The position numbers were made by a program, and so were the translations under genes. Positions 59,017 to 64,000 of a stretch of 64,000 bases of DNA are shown one piece after another. Below the pieces are notes generated by a model. That model saw only the letters and a program-made list of their open reading frames with translations, made no database searches and had not been told where the DNA came from. The stretch covers positions 4,545,525-4,609,524 of the forward strand of contig CAIIXF020000004.1 of the NCBI GenBank assembly GCA_903813345.2, read 5' to 3'. The DNA is from Owenia fusiformis (Eukaryota > Annelida > Polychaeta > Sabellida > Oweniidae). Each line of letters starts with the position of its first letter. The stretch's first letter is position 1.

Positions 59017-59183
59017 TAACAGCGGAGATAAGATGTACTAATCACAGGTTAGGTCATGTGACCAGTCATAAATATAAAATACTATGAATCAAATAATACT
59101 GAACGCATGATGTTCTTTGATATATGAGGTATGTATTGTGTTATAGTCAAGAGCTATTTTCCAAGGCCATTGACTATTATTTA

Positions 59184-59323
59184 TGCCCGGGTCACATTTG
59201 TTTCGATCCATCGGCAGGCGCCCAGCCGATTGAGTACTTTGTTTAAAATTGTATTTTGTTTTGAAGAAAACACTCAATCGGACGGGCGCTGGTCGATGAA
59301 TCGGGGCAAATGAGACCAAGGCA
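59184..59323. mobile_element. Palindromic MITE (TGCC...GGCA), copy 4
   Basis: TTA on both sides. Shows more substitutions than copies 1-3 (GAGACC, CGGGGCAAATG), so probably an older insertion. Confidence 0.9.
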
Positions 59324-59604
59324 TTACGAATGGGTTATCAAGCTTAACTCCACACTAACACTTATGAAAGGTAAATGGCCCATGATCCAATTTTAGGAAA
59401 ATTTTATTTATTTTGTATTGATTATGAGGTAAGTGTTTTGAGATATGAGTTGCTGTAATTATTGTATGTAGTATTCAATCGTTGTTTGTACCACATTGGT
59501 TTTGGATAACTCGTCAAGTGTAATTTTACAACTGTATATTATCTTAAGGCCGGAGTGCACTTTGGATTTTTTGCAATTTTGAAAAGTAAACCACTAAAAA
59601 CAGA

Positions 59605-59671
59605 CTTTTTTGATGACTGGTTTAAAAGAAACATGTGTTCAAAATGTTCCCCATATCGATACCAATCCTTT
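59605..59671. repeat. Foldback family 2, end fragment
   Basis: TTTTTGATGACTGGTTTAAAAGAAACATGTGTTCAAAATGTTCCCCATATCGATACCAATCCTTT corresponds to the right end of 47323-48890. Confidence 0.8.
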
Positions 59672-61525
59672 AACGAATAGGAGATATGCAATTGAAAATT
59701 TTAAGTCACTATTTGCAGGAGGTTTCTTGACAGGTTTATCTCAACCGTTACACAATTGTAGTCAAGCCCAGCACTCAATTTCCCTAGAGTTTCACAATAT
59801 ATTTATACAAAAAGCTTTGCTCTCATTGTAGATTAATAACATCACTCAATAAATATAGACATCGTTAGTTTAATATCAGGATATCGTAAGCCAAGATGAC
59901 CTCGACGGGAGCCATAAACAGGATGTCTCGCCATCCAGTGCCATTTGGGAATTGCGAAATATAATACAGTATACATTAAATCCCATAATTTTTATTTTTA
60001 ATGCAAAAGGCTAGAAGGTATATAACTAAATATCTCGGTGTCTAATTATCTTGGCAAGAGTCAAAAATGTACATCGAGACAATGCAAATCGCAAATTATC
60101 CCCGCGAGAGGTTAATCGGCATTAAAACAAGAATACATGACCAATACGTCAATGAAAATACTTAAAACACGCAAACTTTGCACGGGTTCCTGGTGACATT
60201 TATGAATATGTAGTAAAGGACGCAGGGCTATATTGTATATTATCAATTTCACGGTGTCAACGGCACTTATGAGCACACTCCTAGATTATTTTCAACAAAA
60301 GCAGACTACTCTAGTTAAACATCGAAAGAGAGGGCAGATTTTAAGATTTTGAGATTTGATCTTTGCTTGACCTTTAATTACCCTCAGCGACCTTCGAACG
60401 AAAATGTGAATTTGAAATTTATTTTGTTATGATTCAAACTTTATTCACCTTAATCAAAAAGGATCCAATGAGGTCTAAAAAGTCAATTTTCAGTTTTAAA
60501 GGTGACATCGAATAAGGTCACACGTTATCTGTGTTTCTCAAAGTTAGAGACTACAAATCGATTATTGTCATCAAACTACCCAGAAACCCATTACTCTGTT
60601 CAGCTTGAAAATTTTACAGATGCAAGAGCAGACTTATGCCAAGATCTGATTACATTTAGGGCATGTTCGGTTAATTACTTGGCAGCCATTTTTGAATTGT
60701 AAATGAATATTGTCATTACAATTTCAGGAAAACTACTCATCTGTTTAACTTGACATTTTTCAGCTACAAGAGCTGAGACTAGTGCAAAGACCTGTTTATT
60801 GTGTGTCTTTTTGATTTGTTATATCAAAATTGATCGATGTTGTCTCTGTCACTTTTATTCTGATAGTCCTTCAAGGATTTTCCTTAAATTATATTGTAAC
60901 GACCTCAGTGTAAAAGGAGTCTCTCACGGTCTGTAGTGTTGTATGATCATAGTTTGGGGAAACTGTTTAACTATAGCTGTGCCATTGTAGCACTTCATAT
61001 GCTTACATAAGCCAGATTTGATTTCGAATAGTCCTTTTAAGATTATAAGTGGCATAGGAACATATTTATCGAGGATTACTTCTGACAACTTAACAATCTC
61101 ACTCATAGATCAATTAACTTATTCATGAAGTGATTCTCATGATACTATTCTATGTTTAGTCATACAGAGCTTATTTCTATTCTGTATATATGTGCTAAAT
61201 GCATATCTTATGGAGTCTGTTTTTAAGAAATTCAGGCTATTGTAAATGAGCAGAAAATAAGATCAGGGATAAACAGATCTAAACTGCTAGCAAATGGATT
61301 GACAGGTTTTTCGAATTTATTCGAATGTAATGTACGTTCATGTGTAATAATATTCAATACAATAACATATAGATAATCATCATTCGCCTCTATAACTTCA
61401 GAACCTCTCATTTCCTCATTTTCAAGTGTTTGTTTAACTTTATTATGATTCTAGTATTTGGTACATTAATATGTCCAAATCGATATGTAGTCAATTCTAG
61501 TATTTAATAATTATCAAGATTGGAT
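59672..61525. other. Gene-free region, 3' of the third GPCR
   Basis: A diverged tandem duplication of roughly 150 bp is visible at 60560-60830 (GAAAATTTTACAGATGCAAGAGCAGAC and ACATTTTTCAGCTACAAGAGCTGAGAC). Otherwise nothing. Confidence 0.45.
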
Positions 61526-62809
61526 TTAAACGACATCTTCTTTTGTCGGACCATGATTGTTTGGAATTGTTTGAGTAACAGTTTCTCCATTGTTCATACT
61601 AATGACGCCATAACCATTCCCCCTGGGCTCCTGTCCCCTGATGTGACATATAATACGTTCAATGATGGATTTATACTTATCGTATATATCTGGAGATCTT
61701 ATGCTATACACAAGCGGATCTAGGATAAAGTTGATATACGGAAAGTAGATAATACAATGTTGGTATACGTCAATTGTAGTTTGATCAAAAACAGCTCGTC
61801 TGTAAACCCTGACGACAATGTAAGGTACTCCAAGCAAAACAAGGGAGACCGTTAGTATAATGATCGTAATAAACGCTCGTAGGTCGTGTGCCCTTTTTCG
61901 CACCGAATCGTCATTTTCTCGAAATGACCCAGACCTCTTTAATAAGTCTTTTGAGACATGAACGTACAATAGAACTACTATTATGAGAATAAGCGCTTTT
62001 CCACCAGCCCAAGTATATTTCCAATGGTAGCAAACTGAATAGGCCAACTCTGTTAGACATGGTTGAGGATTGTGTCTTCCAGTGTCTGATGTATTAAAAC
62101 TACTACCAGATAGCACTGGAGTACCTCGGGTGGCGTCATATAGGCTTATATTCATGGAATTTACCGATTCTATGGTTACATTACTGTTGTCTAGTAATCT
62201 TCTGTCGTTGTACTGGTTAAGGTTGCTGTCAGAAAAAGAAACATTTTGATTGTCTTTGAAAAAGGTTCCACATTTCTTTTTCGGGGAATACTCACATATG
62301 ATGCTCGGAAGGGCAACAAATGTGGAAATAATCCAGCACAAACATATGTAGATAAGTATCCTCTTCGAGCTTACGAAATACGACTTAAACAGATGTGGCT
62401 TTTTGATTGCGATAAAGCGCATGATTGCAAACACGAGCAATGTTACGGTCGAAGTTAGAAAGAGCAGGTTAAAGCATATACCAGCAACTATAAATATTGA
62501 ATTAAGTCTTTCCAAGCTCAACAAATTCCAGTGTATCCCCGCTCGGTAGAATCCATCTCCTATATAGATTGCAACTGTTCCAAGAGTATCACAGATCGCA
62601 AGATTTATGAATAGTTTCGAGAATGGCGTCTGTTTTGGAAGATATATAACAATTATCATAGTAGTGATATTCAAAAACGCTGAGATTGCGCATAGAAACG
62701 TTGAGAGTATTGTAAATATAACAACAGTTGTGTCGGACTCCAATTTCACTTCCATGACAGTCGTGTTATCCATAATTATGATATCTTCTCCAACCATTAA
62801 GAGATACAT
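61526..62809 (-). CDS. Class A GPCR, orphan, MECA-like, third paralogue
   Basis: Single-exon gene, 427 aa from the first ATG (62809, with an in-frame TAG just upstream). An in-frame ATG at 62773 (MDNTTV, 415 aa) matches the start of the 35.5-kb paralogue and may be the real one. TM segments lie near residues 28-56, 66-84 (D74), 103-132 (MRF 130-132 for DRY), 149-170 (W159), 268-287, 312-334 (GVPY) and 347-370 (DPLVY 364-368). It lacks the TM3 cysteine and TM5 proline. ECL2 is very long (about 172-265) with four sequons, and its sequence is unrelated to the ECL2 of the other paralogues except for flanking Cys residues. Residues across TM2-TM3 are nearly identical to the 35.5-kb gene. Ligand unknown. 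Confidence 0.93.
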   Translation of the reverse strand: MYLLMVGEDIIIMDNTTVMEVKLESDTTVVIFTILSTFLCAISAFLNITTMIIVIYLPKQTPFSKLFINLAICDTLGTVAIYIGDGFYRAGIHWNLLSLERLNSIFIVAGICFNLLFLTSTVTLLVFAIMRFIAIKKPHLFKSYFVSSKRILIYICLCWIISTFVALPSIICEYSPKKKCGTFFKDNQNVSFSDSNLNQYNDRRLLDNSNVTIESVNSMNISLYDATRGTPVLSGSSFNTSDTGRHNPQPCLTELAYSVCYHWKYTWAGGKALILIIVVLLYVHVSKDLLKRSGSFRENDDSVRKRAHDLRAFITIIILTVSLVLLGVPYIVVRVYRRAVFDQTTIDVYQHCIIYFPYINFILDPLVYSIRSPDIYDKYKSIIERIICHIRGQEPRGNGYGVISMNNGETVTQTIPNNHGPTKEDVV

Positions 62810-63845
62810 GTATTTCTAAATCTGAATCAATAAAGCACTTGATTCTATAATGGTATCCTTCCTCGGGCGAATCTGCATTAAGTGCTTGTGCGAAAAATCC
62901 ACATGCAAAGAGCATTATCGTACATCTATAATTTTAATCGATAGAGAAATATGTTGCGCAAGGAGGAGGTCTTTCATATCAGTTTTATAGCTCTTTAAGA
63001 GTGTTAAATCTTCGTTTGATGTATTTTCATCGCCTTGCGGTCGTTACTGTGCTTTACAACACATTTAGTCATAATTTATAGTTCGTTATCTTAGGCTATA
63101 AGACCAAAGTGGTACACCTTTTCACCAATTACTATGAATCAATGCGCTTTAATCGACACCGTAAGTTAAGTGTCGTTTTATGGTTTGTTCAATACGCTCA
63201 TTGGTTTAATTGTCTTTGTACATGAATGCAGCAAACGTTTTTAACTTCAGCAAAGTTGCTTCTGTAGTCATGAAGCCATTTTCGACCTGGAAAGAAATTG
63301 AAAAAGCTTTATTACATTTAATGTTAATACACTCTTTAAAGGATTAAAGCACACGGCACAATGGATTGTACACACCAACGTTGTTTTGATAGAAAATTAC
63401 ACACAGAATCCAAATACCATCAAATAGAAAAATGTCAGTCTTTAGTGGTTAATAATGCAGATCTCCTAAAATCTCATTAAATACGAGACTTTGACGAGAT
63501 TTCAAAGTTATATGGAAAAGCCTCTATTCATTGAGCCATGTGCTTTGTTTTCACAGATGGCAAAATAGTGTACATTATCACTAACAAGAATATAATTCAA
63601 CCAGGATCGTATTACTCACTACAAGTGTATCAATTAACGAACATAATAACCATGTTTATCTTCCTTTATGGGAGAAACACTTCTGACTTTGAAATATTAC
63701 AATTTTCTTCATCCCCATTTCAGAAAGTTTACAAATGCCTTTATCCCTATTTCACAACGTCGATGATAAATTACACCATTTGTTTATTTCTTTAGATAAA
63801 CTTCATTCCCCCAATGTACATATTCCCACTACTGTTTTCTTTCTA
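62810..63845. other. 5' flank of the third GPCR gene
   Basis: No clear promoter motif and no second gene. An 85-codon frame at 63538-63795 has no domain. Confidence 0.45.
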
Positions 63846-63849
63846 TTTC

Positions 63850-64000
63850 CATATAGAAAATAATTTAGCCCATGTGCTGAACAAATATATAGTATCCATT
63901 TCAATAGATAAAATTAATAAGCCCATGTGCTGAACAAATATATGGTATCCATTTTAATAGAGAAAATAATTTAGCCCATGTGCTGAACAAATATATAGTA
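63850..64000. repeat. Tandem repeat, unit about 63 bp, running off the window
   Basis: Three copies of TTAGCCCATGTGCTGAACAAATATAT(A/G)GTATCCATTT(C/T)AATAGA(T/G)AAAAT, nearly identical. The array continues beyond base 64000. Confidence 0.92.

Noticed and set aside
58455-59319. Several similar short proteins (repeated MNRSKCDPG)
   Set aside because: These are translations of the palindromic MITE copies, not a gene family.
1-64000. tRNA, rRNA or riboswitch genes
   Set aside because: I looked for B-box-like GGTTCGA(A/T)TCC with a matching A box and for rRNA core motifs and found none convincing; a covariance-model scan would be decisive.

Overview
This is AT-rich animal nuclear DNA, most likely from a marine invertebrate. 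The evidence is spliced genes with GT-AG introns, a cluster of intronless class A GPCR genes, WSCD-like Golgi sulfotransferases, several LINE types and many palindromic DNA transposons. I cannot name the species; a spiralian or hemichordate would fit. There are no operons, CRISPR arrays, rRNA or convincing tRNA genes.

Host genes are few. (1) Three apparently intact single-exon GPCRs of one family lie at 8204-9382 (+), 35510-36694 (-) and 61526-62809 (-), with a broken fourth copy at 37430-37647 (-). They lack the TM3 disulfide cysteine, the TM5 proline and a normal DRY motif and carry DPxxY in TM7, which recalls the melanocortin/EDG/cannabinoid/adenosine (MECA) group. (2) Two tandem two-exon sulfotransferase genes (12667-13920 and 26328-27601, both -) lie in a segmental duplication (about 11640-14130 and 25880-27810). 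(3) A three-exon gene at 15542-20045 (+) encodes a predicted secreted protein of 250 aa that I do not recognise; all its introns are phase 1.

Most of the rest is mobile or repeated DNA. 1-2011 is the 3' part of a poly(A) LINE. 5324-6490 is a minisatellite with a unit of about 50 bp. 9650-10215 is a foldback. 12226-12626 is a probable solo LTR. 15907-19098 is a 3.2-kb element with 325-bp inverted ends inside an intron. 20321-21818 is a foldback with a second foldback nested in it. 32272-33190 is a decayed retroelement C-terminus with a PD-(D/E)XK-like motif. 33421-34957 and 53587-54694 have mariner-like ends. 38934-39741 and 52507-53320 are inverted copies of an element rich in AGAACG. 40745-45557 is a 4.8-kb inverted-repeat unit holding a truncated LINE and RT fragments. 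45722-46997 has perfect 28-bp ends starting CACGGTG and a 5-bp target duplication. 47323-48890 is a foldback carrying a member of another foldback family. 56010-57288 is a foldback with an internal tandem duplication. Four palindromic MITEs lie at 50977 and 58544-59323.

The GPCRs and sulfotransferases look like local lineage-specific expansions, probably surface or chemosensory receptors and secretory-pathway sulfation. The sequence shows no functional link between them. The most unusual signals are a probable gene-conversion tract between GPCR paralogues, fast change in their second extracellular loop, the RAG/Transib-like CACGGTG element, and nested palindromic elements whose empty sites are also in the window.
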